Source of the DNA: [Clostridium] celerecrescens 18A
GTDB lineage: Bacteria; Bacillota; Clostridia; Lachnospirales; Lachnospiraceae
DNA length: 64,000 nucleotides
Assembly (NCBI RefSeq): GCF_002797975.1
Contig: NZ_PGET01000001.1
Span: 4,266,001 to 4,330,000 of the forward strand
Reading direction: 5' to 3'
Under the pieces are notes generated by a model. That model saw only the letters and a program-made list of their open reading frames with translations, did no database searches and was not told the DNA's origin. Shown one piece after another: positions 45,391 through 57,700 of this stretch; the first letter of the stretch is position 1; each line of letters starts with the position of its first letter. The position numbers and the translations under genes were made by a program.

Positions 45391-45439
45391 TTGACTTTAT
45401 TAAATGAACTTGTTATAATTTTTTAGAAGTTATAACAAG
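45391..45439 (+). promoter_or_regulatory. Promoter with palindromic operator upstream of gdhA
   Basis: TTGACT (45391-45396) and TATAAT (45414-45419) are 17 bp apart. A perfect inverted repeat, CTTGTTATAA (45409-45418) and TTATAACAAG (45430-45439), covers the -10 and the predicted start point, a place typical for a repressor. The promoter lies between the giant gene's stop codon and its terminator. Confidence 0.7.
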
Positions 45440-45442
45440 GCA

Positions 45443-45480
45443 AAGGGGCCGGAACTTAAAAAAGTTCTGGCCTCTTTTTG
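45443..45480 (+). terminator. Terminator / possible attenuator before gdhA
   Basis: AGGGGCC-GAACTT pairs with AAGTTC-GGCCTC(T), followed by TTTTT. It should end the giant gene's mRNA, but it also lies just downstream of the gdhA promoter, so gdhA transcripts must read through it. A further hairpin, ATACTTC/GAAGTAT, follows at about 45492-45513. Confidence 0.85.
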
Positions 45481-45507
45481 CCATTTTAAGTGATACTTCA
45501 TATATGA

Positions 45508-46878
<1,371 letters not shown>

Positions 46879-46882
46879 GCAA

Positions 46883-46926
46883 AAAAGGGACCTGTTCCCC
46901 TAAAAAGGGAAGTGGTCCCAATTTTT
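46883..46926 (+). terminator. Terminator of gdhA
   Basis: GGGACC (46887-46892) pairs with GGTCCC (46914-46919), with an inner TTCCC/GGGAA stem, followed by a T run. Confidence 0.85.
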
Positions 46927-46943
46927 AAAATAAGTAAATTATG

Positions 46944-47016
46944 CTGGCATTATCATCATTTTTGGTATATAATAATCGATAAGGCTTGAGGCGGAGTATA
47001 CTTCGCCTTATTGTTT
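46944..47016 (+). promoter_or_regulatory. Promoter followed by terminator-like hairpin before the DUF3881 gene
   Basis: TATAAT at 46968-46973 with a weak -35 (CTGGCA, 46944-46949, 18 bp). Only about 15 bp later AGGCG-AGT pairs with ACT-CGCCT (46989-47008), followed by a T-rich tract. The gene starts at 47136, leaving a leader of about 155 nt. The hairpin could limit transcription. Confidence 0.45.
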
Positions 47017-47135
47017 TCCAGGAATTATTAAAATGAAGGTAGGCATAGCGCAGCCCAAGTTTAGTAAATTAACCGTTCGGTGAACTGCATCGAATTGAAA
47101 TTCCTTAAGATTATTAGAAAGCAGGTGATGATCCT

Positions 47136-48023
47136 ATGCATAAATTCTTGAGAACCATTGGTTTCAGCCAATATCAGAAAGACAAAGAAATAGAAAAATT
47201 ATTGGATAAGCTCTGTGAAGATTTGTCCGGCCTGAAACGGATTCAGATTGATGAGGAATCCAATCTCTGTGAACTTCGCAGGGAAGTGGCTCCAGGTATG
47301 GGGATTGCTATCTTTGGAGAAATGGACCGGGAAGGTAAATTTCAAAGAAGCTATTATTATCCATATTTGAAAAGCAATGATATGACATCAGAAGTATCCT
47401 GTTCCATCCAGCGTCACACGGAGCGGGAAACATACGCCGGCCTTTTGGATGAATTTAAGGTGGGGATATCCCTCATATTCTATATTGACAATTCCTTTGA
47501 GTGCAGGGAACGGTTCATTGATCATCATCCTATGGATACAAAGGATGTCTGTCTTTCCGGTCTTGCAGTAAGTGGGAAGGTCCTTCTTCCCATTCAGAAA
47601 ACAGAGATTCAAAGGGAAAAGGCCAGAGTGGCGGCAATGGACCGTAATACTCTTTTAGAAGCGGCCAAGAACGGCGATGAAGACGCGATGGAGACTCTTA
47701 CCATTGAAGATATTGATTTATATTCCCAGGCTTCCAGAAGGGTGATGAACGAGGATCTGTATTCCATCATTGATTCCTGTTTTATGCCCTGCGGTGTGGA
47801 ATGTGATCAATACTCCATTATTGGAGAGATCATAAAGATAGATGAGAAGAAAAATCAGATCACCAAGGAAGAGGTTTATGATTTCACTTTGGAGTGCAGC
47901 GACCTTATTTTCCACGTGGGAATTGCGAAAAAAGATCTGGTGGGAACTCCAGAGATCGGGCGCAGGTTTAAGGGACAAATATGGATGCAGGGCATCGTTA
48001 ATTTTACAGAGCCTGTAGAATAA
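47136..48023 (+). CDS. DUF3881 family protein
   Basis: This 295-aa soluble protein is of a family found mainly in Lachnospiraceae (DUF3881). It starts MHKFLRTIGFSQYQKDKEIE, has a central MGIAIFGEMDREGKFQRSYY YPYL segment, DVCLSGLAVSGKVLLPIQKT, and ends with DLVGTPEIGRRFKGQIWMQG. No membrane span, signal or catalytic motif is evident; the late region looks like a small beta-barrel. GCAGGTGATG precedes the ATG. Function unknown. The family name is from recall of the conserved segments. Confidence 0.75.
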   Translation: MHKFLRTIGFSQYQKDKEIEKLLDKLCEDLSGLKRIQIDEESNLCELRREVAPGMGIAIFGEMDREGKFQRSYYYPYLKSNDMTSEVSCSIQRHTERETYAGLLDEFKVGISLIFYIDNSFECRERFIDHHPMDTKDVCLSGLAVSGKVLLPIQKTEIQREKARVAAMDRNTLLEAAKNGDEDAMETLTIEDIDLYSQASRRVMNEDLYSIIDSCFMPCGVECDQYSIIGEIIKIDEKKNQITKEEVYDFTLECSDLIFHVGIAKKDLVGTPEIGRRFKGQIWMQGIVNFTEPVE

Positions 48024-48036
48024 GTTTAAATATGTC

Positions 48037-48065
48037 TTGACGAAAAGTGTGATTGTGAATATAAT
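48037..48065 (+). promoter_or_regulatory. Predicted promoter of the tRNA-Arg transcript
   Basis: TTGACG (48037-48042) and TATAAT (48060-48065) with 17 bp between. The predicted start is about 90 nt before the tRNA. Confidence 0.8.
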
Positions 48066-48071
48066 AGTAGT

Positions 48072-48163
48072 CGGACCGCACTCAGCGGGGGCGAGTGAAT
48101 GCCTTCCAAGGGAATTCAGAGTGCTCACTTTAGGGGATTCGCCCCACAATAAATTTCATAAGT
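48072..48163 (+). ncRNA. Candidate structured leader RNA ahead of tRNA-Arg
   Basis: This GC-richer stretch between the tRNA promoter and the tRNA can fold in competing ways. CACTC (48079-48083) pairs with GAGTG (48093-48097), or GCACTC (48078-48083) with GAGTGC (48119-48124). GGGGCGA (48088-48094) pairs with TCGCCCC (48139-48145), and TGAAT (48096-48100) with ATTCA (48114-48118). I do not recognise a known family. It may be a processed tRNA leader or a small RNA. Confidence 0.4.
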
Positions 48164-48240
48164 GTTTCTGTAGCTCAGCAGGATAGAGCGTCCGCCTCCT
48201 AAGCGGAAGGCCAGCGGTTCGAATCCGCTCAGGAACGCCA
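48164..48240 (+). tRNA. tRNA-Arg (anticodon CCT)
   Basis: This is a full 77-nt cloverleaf. The acceptor stem is GTTTCTG with CAGGAAC, the discriminator base is G and the CCA end is encoded. The anticodon stem TCCGC/GCGGA holds the loop CTCCTAA (anticodon CCT), and the T arm AGCGG-TTCGAAT-CCGCT is canonical. It reads AGG codons. A terminator follows at once. Confidence 0.96.
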
Positions 48241-48248
48241 GAATTTTC

Positions 48249-48287
48249 GCCGAACGCCTGATTTTATTAGGTATTCGGCTTTTTTTA
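48249..48287 (+). terminator. Terminator after tRNA-Arg
   Basis: GCCGAA pairs with TTCGGC, with an inner CCT/AGG pair, followed by seven to eight T. Confidence 0.9.
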
Positions 48288-48336
48288 ATGGAGTTTCCCG
48301 ATTTGATAACATATAAATATACTTATTTAGAAAAAT

Positions 48337-48379
48337 AACGCTGTAAACCTTTGTTACTAAGGGTTTACAGCGTTTTTTG
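48337..48379 (+). terminator. Second, isolated strong terminator
   Basis: AACGCTGTAAACC pairs with GGGTTTACAGCGTT (near-perfect 13-bp stem), followed by TTTTT. It lies 50 bp after the tRNA terminator with no gene between, so it is a back-up terminator or ends an unannotated short RNA. Confidence 0.85.
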
Positions 48380-48456
48380 CTGTTCCCATGAATTAATAAT
48401 ACTCCTATAAAAGATTATAAAATATTTAAGAATGTTGAGAAGTAATATGGGATAAG
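48380..48456. other. Start of the upstream region of the second giant gene
   Basis: A 481-bp gene-free stretch runs from the tRNA to 48721. This AT-rich part shows nothing I can name; the remainder is described in the neighbouring entries. Confidence 0.4.
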
Positions 48457-48487
48457 TAACCACTCTGTAACCAACGAGATTTATAAT
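48457..48487 (+). promoter_or_regulatory. Promoter element of the second giant surface-protein gene
   Basis: TAACC at 48457-48461 and again at 48468-48472 (11 bp apart), the second within TGTAACCAACG (48466-48476), then 5 bp and TATAAT (48482-48487). The element and all spacings match the first giant gene's promoter (29937-29967). Confidence 0.65.
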
Positions 48488-48493
48488 GGAAAA

Positions 48494-48721
48494 AACATAC
48501 CAATCAGAGGCAGAGTCCTAATTGTAATTATTCTTTATAACCTTAATGCGCTGAATTAATTCTGCATAGGCAAACTCCAACTTACAGGGTATGATTTACT
48601 GTCAGGTTCATGGCAGCAGCGGTGAAAATAAATTTAATATGGAGTTTTTAATATGGCAACCCTGGTTTTACAGGCCAGGATAAGATAGATAAATAAATAT
48701 TAGCTAGGGAGGAGACTTTTT
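48494..48721 (+). other. Long (about 228 nt) structured leader of the second giant gene
   Basis: The predicted leader has several stems: ATGC-GAATTAATTC-GCAT (about 48547-48568), ACAG/CTGT near 48590-48610, and CCTGG/CCAGG (48661-48678) shortly before the ribosome site. It contains AGGCAAAC, which recalls one small part of the c-di-GMP-I riboswitch, but the other conserved parts are missing. No family assigned. Confidence 0.4.
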
Positions 48722-51700
48722 ATGAAAAAAGTGAGAGGTAAATTCAGGCGAAGCCTGGCAGGTTTCCTTGCTTTCTGTGTAACCGCTACATCATTTAATA
48801 CGGTGTCATGGGCGGATGTAGGAAATGCGTTAGATACTAAAAATGTTACATTTATAATGTCCGGAGAGGATCTAAAGGATTCTGCTCAGGCGGCGGTTGA
48901 TGAAGGAAATACACTGGGTTTTGATGATCTAGGCATTACTTCAGAAGAAGGCACATCAAAGGAATATAAGAAATTATTTGAAGGTGGTTCCGTATATGAA
49001 TTCATGCCTTCTTATGATACGGATGAGGAAGAAACCGCTGACGGAGCGCTTTTGAGGATGTTTATCCAAGTGAAGGATCAAACGGAAGGATATCAGCTTA
49101 CCGGAAATGAAAAAATAATCTTTCTGTACATAAATGATTCAGAAGGAACTATAAAATACCGTACTGATATTGATGGATATTTAACAGAAAAAGTTTCCGT
49201 TAAAGGAAATTCTTTTTTACTGGAAAAGGAAATAGCGGTACCAGGCGGGAATGGAAAGGGAGATAATCAGCCCCCCGGGAAAGGAGCTTCGGAAGAAGAA
49301 ACGACTGCTCCAGAAGAAACACCGGATGATATACCGGATACAACAATTGCGCCGAGTGAAACCGAAGAGAACACAGAGTCTGCCGTTGTACCAGAGGAAG
49401 CAACTAAGGCTCCAGAAGAAACAGTGGATGAAACACCTGATGAAACGTCAGCTCCGGATGAAAGTAAAGTGAATACGGAGGTGTCCGCAGCGCCAGAAGA
49501 AGTGTCGGAGAGCAAGGAGCAGAATTCTGACCATGGCTCAGAGGTTAGTGAGTCTAAGGAACCTGCCGATGAAAATACGGATGCCGCAGCAGAACAGATC
49601 TCCATGTCCCGTCATTTGGTGCATGTATTGACAGCTCCTGTTGGAGATACTGTTTCTGATGAAACTGCTACACCGGGTAATGCCAGCGAAACAGTGGAGG
49701 AAGGGGAGAAAAACGAATCTGACTCTCAAAATAACACAAATAAAGCAACTAAGGGAGAAGAATACAGAAGTGTTATCGTGGATGACTCTTATTATGCTAA
49801 GGCTTATGTTGTAACCTTAAAGGACTTAACGGCAGTTCAAAAAGACGGTCTTACACTTATCGTTAATCATCACGCTTATTATAATGATGAGGAGAAGGTG
49901 GAAACCGAGACCTTAACAGGATTTGAGGCAGGAGAAGAGGTCTTTGCCAAAGATTATAGCTGGAATAAGGATACGTTAGAATATTTGGGAGGTCCCCAGG
50001 ATCATATCATAATCGGGGAACAGGAAGAGAACAAGCTTGATCTTTATTATGAAGAAATTGTTCCGGATAAGGAAGAGGAAGATGTGGTGGTGCAGCCCAA
50101 ATCCTATTCGGCTTTAAGAGCCAGATCCGCTTTCAGCCTTCTTAGCGAAGACAGTACAACACCTGGAATGGTATTTCCAACAAAAACTGCTCAATGGGTA
50201 GATGAAAACAATGGAATCGCAAAAATTGAATTTTCCATATTTGGAAATCCAATTCGCCAGGGCAGCGATGTTGTATTAGTAATAGACAGTTCCGGAAGTA
50301 TGTCTGGTAAAAAGTGGACGTTGGCCGTAAATGCAGCCAAAGCATTTATCACGAATTTATATAAGCCGCAAGATGGTGTAGACTCAGATAACCGCTTGGC
50401 GATTGTTGATTTTGATTCCAGTGCGGCAAGGTATCCATCAGGATCCGGAGATTCTTTCATAAAGGCAGACGATACCATCAGGGTCAATCAATCGACGTAT
50501 ACTGCTGCTAAATATTTTACGAATTATGTCTTGGCTTCGAGAATGTCTGCTAAAGGCGGTACAAATTATGATGTAGCTTTTGAAAAAGCAGAAGAGGCAA
50601 TTAATGGGCGCAGTGATTCATCAAGGCCTGCGTATGTTGTATTTATGAGTGATGGGGAACCAAGGGATAATGAGTGGAGCCCTTACCGTACAGGAGAAGC
50701 AGGAGCGGAAAGGCTGAGAAACGATGGTGTTACGATCTATTCTCTGGGACTTGATATTGGAAATTTAGCTTTTAACCGCTTTATCATGCCATTAGCCAGC
50801 GATCCGAAGAACACTTATGCTAAAAATATTAAAGATATTAACCAGCTTCCAGACGTATATAACAATATTGCAAGCTCCATTAAAATAGCAGGTACAAATG
50901 CTGTGATCACAGACGTAATCAATACAGACGCATTTGATATTGTCACAGATTACAATGGTGGTACATGGTATGATGCGTCTACAGGAACTGCAGCCAAATC
51001 AGCGGACGGCCGTACCGTTACATGGGATTTCGGAAATATTTCAGAAAATATGGAAACCTTGACGATTTATATCCGAGTGAAAAAAAACGTACAGGGCGGC
51101 ACATCACCGTATACGAATAAGAATGCGGATGTGACTTATAAGGATCCCAATTATGTAATAAAAACGAAAAATATACCTAACCCCCGTTTACCAGTGGGAG
51201 ATGTAGGAAATATCACAAGGAATTACTATCTGGTAAATAAAGATGGATATCCTATCAGCTCCACCGAAGCATCAGGCCAGATCGTTGACTTTAACAAACG
51301 GGTGGTATTAGGAACCGATTTATATGAAAGCGATTCGCTGCCTTTTGGAACCTACGCTGTTTCTGCTCCGGCAGAGATTCAATATGAAGACAGCAAATAT
51401 CAGTACGTTGCCGCCAGTGCAGGTACTGGTAAGAATGGATCACCCAATCCGTCCGATGTCAGCTTAAACGCCCAGAATAAGGCCGTTAATCTATATTTTG
51501 GCTATCAGTTAATTTCAGATGTTACGGTAACATTTGACGGAAATGGAGGAACTCCTTCTGTCAGCACTGTTACAATTCCGAGGGATACAGCACTTGGAGA
51601 TAAGCTTGCTAAGGCGACAAGGGATGATGACTATATTTTCATGGGTTGGAATACCTCTCCTGATGGAAAAGGAGACGCTCTGACGGAAAAAACGATCGTA

Positions 51701-54700
51701 TCTGAGAATAAGACTGTTTATGCACAGTGGAAGGCTAAGACCACAGTGGTTATTACTGCGGATCAAGTGATTAAAACTTACAACGGCCTGCAGCAGTCTG
51801 TTGATGGGTCTTCCTTCACTACAAGCGGTCTTCCGGCAGGTTATACATTGACTGGTATTACGGCAGTGGGTTCGGGAAAGGATGTAAAGGACAGCGGTTA
51901 TCCCATCATCCTTTCCGGCAGTCCCAAGATCCTGAATGATAGCGGAAATAATGTAACAAATCAGTTTAAGTTTACTACGGTTTCAGGCAAACTGACGATT
52001 GAACCGAAGACAGCAGCCATTGAAGTAAACGATGCCTCCAAGCCCTATGGAACCTCAGATCCCATATTCAACGGAACCGTATACGGTCTGATCGACCAAA
52101 ATGATCTTGGCAGCGTCTTATATACGAGAAGTAATCCAGGGATTGAGGCAGTAGGAAGATATCCAAATGTCATTGTGCCGGCGTATATAGAGAATCACAA
52201 TTATACCGTTACAGTGAAAAATGGATCCTTTGAGATCAAGACAGCATCGTTTGAAAATGCTTCCTTAACAGGAAATGGCGGTACCTGGGAATATGACGGA
52301 GTACCTCATGCGGCAGGAGCAACACTTGAGAATGCACCTGGTTATACTATTTTCTATCGGGTAGGAGCTGGACCGTGGACTACGACCGCTCCAAGTGTCA
52401 CCAATGTATCAGAGGGAGTGAAAACCGTTCAAGTAAAGGCGGCAAGAACGGGATATGTAGACCTGTATGCAAGTGATATAGCGATCAAGATAACTCCGAA
52501 GGAAGCAGCCATAAAGGTAAAAAACAGCTACAAGCAATTTGACCAGCCGGATCCTGAATTTAAAGGTATGGTAAGCGGCCTTATTAATGACGCAGACTTA
52601 GGTACAGTCACTTATTCCAGAACCAATTCTGAAGAAGGGGTGGGTAAGTACCAAGAGGTTTTAAATGCAAACTATATCCCAAATGACAATTACACTGTAA
52701 CTGTTATGAAAGGAGATTTTGAGATCAAGTTAGCGAAGGATCCGGATGTGGACTTAAAGATTAAGGGCGGAAGCTGGCCCTATGATGGAAAGGTTCACAA
52801 GGTATCGCTGGATGTATTCGATGGGATCTTTGCGAAACTTCAGAAATACAAGATTGAATACAGTATAGACAAAGGTGAGAATTGGTCCGAAGATATTCCA
52901 AGTGTAAAAAATGTAGATGATGGAACCATGACAGTAATTGCCAGAGGAACAAGGACTGGATATGAGGACTTAGTATCAAATGAAATAACCTTGAGCATCA
53001 CTCCCAAAGAAGTCACCATTACCGTAGAAGATGCTTCCAAACCGTTTGATCAGCCGGATCCGGCGTTCACAGGAAATTCAAGCGGTCTTGTGACAGATGG
53101 TGACCTTGGAACTATCAGCTATGTGAGAACCAATAACGCAGAAGGAGTCGATGTATATCCGGGCGTTCTGAATGCAAAATACACAGAGAACTCCAACTAT
53201 GAAGTAACTGTTATCCCGGGAACCTTTGAAATTAAAACAGCTTCCATGGAAGGGGCAAAAGTAAGTATTACAGGCGGTGAATGGCCCTATGACGGAAATT
53301 CACATACAATAACCGCTGACATAGAGAATGCGGACGGCTACGTAGTCTACTACCAGGCAGGTAATGAAGAGTGGACGACAATACCACCGAGCATATTAAA
53401 CGTTCAGGAAGGAACCGTAATCGTATCTGTAAAGGCTGTAAAGCCCGGATATGAGACCCTTACTGCAGAGCCGGTAGAAATAAAGATTATTCCCAAGGCT
53501 GTGGCCATTACCATAACAGATGCCTGGAAGTATTATGGCAGCGCTGATCCGGTCTTTGGCGGAACTGGGCCGGAACTGGTAAATGCAGGAGATTTAGGGA
53601 CGATCCGCTATGTGAGAATTAATCAGGCGGAAGATGTAGGGGAGTATGAGGAAGTTTTAGATGCCAGGTACCAGGAGAATCCCAATTATTCGGTTACTGT
53701 TACTAAGGGAAACTTTGAGATCAGGACTGCAGCCATGGAAGGTGCTGAACTGACAGGAGAAGGCGGCGAGTGGATCTATGATGGCACGGCCCATGAAGCA
53801 AAGGGTTTGTTAAAGAAGGCGGACGGTTATACCATTTACTACAAAACCCCAGACAGCGACTGGAGCATGACACCTTCAAGCGTGACCAACGTGTCCGAGG
53901 GAACGGTAACTGTTTCTGTTAAGGCAGTAAAGAGAGGCTATGTAGATCTGATTGCAGATGATGTGACTCTTAAGATCAATCCCAAGGAGGCTTCCATTAA
54001 GGTAGATAGTATCTGGAAATTCTATGGAGAGACAGATCCTGCGTTCACCGGAACACCAGACGGCCTTATAAATTCCGGAGATCTTGGAGAAATCATATAC
54101 ATGAGAACCGATAATGGGGAAGATGTAAAGAAATATCCGGGAGTTCTGGACGCAGCATTTACAAAGAATTCCAACTACACCGTAACTATAACAAAGGGTG
54201 ATTTTGAAATTAAGACAGCATCGATTCCCAACGCTTCCGTAGTAGGAGCCGGCGGAGATTGGGTGTATGACGGAGCCCCTCATGCGGCTGAAGCAAAGCT
54301 TAACAATGCGGATGGTTATACCGTATATTACAAGGCTGGAAATGGTGACTGGAGTACCGCGCCACCAAGCGTGATGAATGTATCCGATGGACTGGTTACC
54401 GTATCCGTGAAAGCGGAAAGAACCGGTTATGAACCCCTGACATCAAAGGATATAACTCTTAAGATCAATGCAAAGCCAGTAACCATCACGGCAGATAATT
54501 CCTCCAAGAACTTTGGTGAAAAGGATCCTGTATTCACAGGAATGGTAGATGGTCTGATAAACCAGAACGATCTTGGAAATGTCATCTACATAAGAAGTAA
54601 TGAGGGGGAAGAAAGCGTAGCATTTTATGGGAATGTAATTGTACCGGCTTATACTGCAAATAACAATTACATTGTAACTGAGAAGTATGGGAACTTTGAA

Positions 54701-57700
54701 ATCAAGACAGCATCAATTCCTAACGCTTCCGTAGAAGGAATCGGAGGAGAGTGGGTGTATGACGGATCGTCTCATGCAGCAGGAGCAGAGCTTAAGAATG
54801 CACCTGACTATACTGTTTTCTATAAGCTGGGAGATGGTAAGTGGACAGAAACAGCACCACGCGTAGCCAATGTATCCGATGGTCCATTAGCCGTTTATAT
54901 AAAGGCAGTCAGAACGGGATATGTGACTCTGGAAGCAGAACCAGTCATTATCAGGGTAACGCCAAAGGAAGCAACTATAAAGGTTGATAATAACTGGAAA
55001 TACTTTGACTTGACGGATCCGGTTTTTGACGGTAAGGTAAGCGGTCTTGTGAACAGCACAGATTTGGGTATAGTCAGTTATATCAGAACCAATGATGATG
55101 AGGGAGTAGGTAAGTATCAAGCGGTTCTAAGTGCTCAATACACTTCAAATAGTAACTACAACGTAACTATTAATAAAGGCGATTTCGAGATCCGGTCAGC
55201 CAAGGATCCGGATGTGACTTTAAAAATCAAAGGCGGAAGCTGGCCCTATGATGGAAAGGCTCACAAGGCATCACTGGATGTATTCGATGGAATCCTGACG
55301 AAACTGCAGAAATACAAGATCGAATACAGTATAGACAAAGGTGAGAACTGGTCCGGGGATGCTCCAAGTGTAAAAAATGTAGATGATGGAACCCTGACAG
55401 TGGTTGCCAGAGGAACAAGGACTGGATATGAGGACTTAGTATCAAATGAAGTAACCCTAAGCATCACTCCCAAAGCAGTCACCATTACCGTAGATGATTC
55501 TTCTAAATCGTTTGACCAGCCGGACCCGGTGTTCACAGGAAATTTAAATGGTCTTGTGACAGAGGGAGACCTGGGAACAATCAGCTATGTGAGAACCAAT
55601 GATGCAGAAGGAGTCGATGTATATCCGGGCGTTCTGAATGCAAAATACACAGAGAACGCCAACTATGAGGTAACCGTTATTCCGGGAACCTTTGAAATTA
55701 AAACAGCTTCCATGGAAGGTGCGAAAGTAAGTATTGCAGGCGGTGAATGGACTTATGACGGAAATTCACATGCAATAACTGCCGGTATAGAGAATGCGGA
55801 CGGTTACGTAATCTACTACAAGGCAGGAAATAAAGGGTGGACGACAACACCTCCGGGCATAACCAATGTTAAGGAAGGCACTGTAACCGTATCTGTGAAG
55901 GCTGTAAAGCCCGGATATGAGACCCTTACTGCGGAGCCGGTAGAAATAAAGATTATTCCCAAAGCTGTGACCATTGCCGTAGCAGATGCCTGGAAATATT
56001 ATGGCAGCGATGACCCGGCCTTTGGCGGACCCGGACCAGAACTTGTTAATGCAGGAGATTTGGGGACGATCAGCTATGTGAGAACAAATCATGCGGAAGA
56101 TACAGGGAATTATGAGGAAGTTTTAGATGCCAGGTATGATATGAATCCCAATTATTCGGTTACTGTTACTAAGGGAAATTTTGAGATCAGGAAGGCAACC
56201 ATGGAAGGTGCTGAACTGACGGCAGAAGGCGGCAAGTGGATTTATGACGGAACGGCCCATAAAGCAAACGGATTATTGGATCATGCAGATGGCTATACCA
56301 TTTATTACAAAGTTGGTGAAGGTGACTGGAGCATCACACCACCAAGTGTGACCAACGTATCGGAAGGGCTAATGACAGTATCTGTAAAAGCAACGAGAAA
56401 CGGTTATGAGGATCTGAACGCAGATGATGTAACACTTCAGATCATTCCCAAAGCAATTGCCATTCATGTGAATAGCAGCTCCAGGTTTTATGATCAGCCG
56501 GATCCAGTCTTTACTGGAACCGTAGATCCCCTTGTTAATGAAGGAGATTTGGGATCAATCAGCTATATCAGAACAAACAAGGAGAATGACGTGGCTGTAT
56601 ACACGGGAGTTCTGGATGCTGAGTTTACAGAAAATATGAACTATACCGTAACCGTTGTAAAGGGCAATTTTGAGATCAAGACCGCAACTATGGAAGGCGC
56701 AGGCCTTACAGCAGAAGGCGGAGAATGGACTTATGACGGAGTTTCCCATGAAGCAAAGGGCTTATTGAATCATGCAGATGGCTATACCATTTATTACAGG
56801 ACCGGAGACGGTGAATGGAGTACCGCGCCGCCAAGGGTGACCAATGTATCAGATGGAACGGTGACAGTATCTGTGAAAGCAGTGAGAGTCGGTTACGAGG
56901 ATTTGACCGCAGATGATGTGACGCTGAAAATAAATGCAAAAGATGCAGTTATCACAGCAAATCATACATTTAAGTACTATGATGATGCAGATCCTGAATT
57001 CTCTGGAACGGTGGATGGCCTGATCAGCCAGATGGATCTGGGAAATATCACTTATATAAGAAGCAATGGAGCTGAGGCGGTAGGAAGCTATCCGAATGTC
57101 ATTGTACCGGTGTATACAGAGAATAGCAATTATATTGTAACTGCGAAGAATGGAAACTTTGAGATCAGAACAGCATCGCTTGAAAATGCTTCCTTAACAG
57201 GAACAGGCGGTACCTGGGAATATGACGGAGCTCCCCATGCGGCAGGGTCGACCCTAGAGAATGCACCTGGTTACACAACATTCTACAAGACTGGAGACGG
57301 CGAATGGACGGAAACCCCGCCAAGCGTAACCAATGTATCAGAAGGAGTTGTAACTGTCCAGATAAAGGCAACTCGGCCTGGATACGTGGATCTGGAAGCG
57401 AAAGCCGTAAGCATCAGGGTGGCAGCAAAGGATATAACCATCCGGGTAGACAATAAGAGCAAGGAGTACGGTACGGCAGATCCGGAGTTTACCGGCCAGG
57501 CTGACAGTCTGGTTACGGAAGGGGACTTAGGAACGATTCATTATCACAGGCTTGAGGCAGACCAAAAGAAAGAAGATGCCTCTGATCAGATAACATTAAC
57601 AGCTTCTTATAACACAAATGAAAACTACAAGGTTACTGTTATTAACGGGGAATTGAAGATCCATGCTGCGAATAATAACGGAGTAAGTGTTGCCGGGCAG

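Noticed and set aside
48164..48240. tRNA-Arg as an integration site of a mobile element
   Set aside because: No integrase, no repeat of the tRNA 3' end and no mobile genes were found within the window.
48547..48640. c-di-GMP-I riboswitch in the leader of the second giant gene
   Set aside because: Only AGGCAAAC matches; the conserved ACGCAAAGCC core and the tetraloop-receptor parts are missing.
52010..57660. CRISPR-like array because of regular repeats
   Set aside because: The repeats are about 490 bp, entirely in frame, and encode protein domains.
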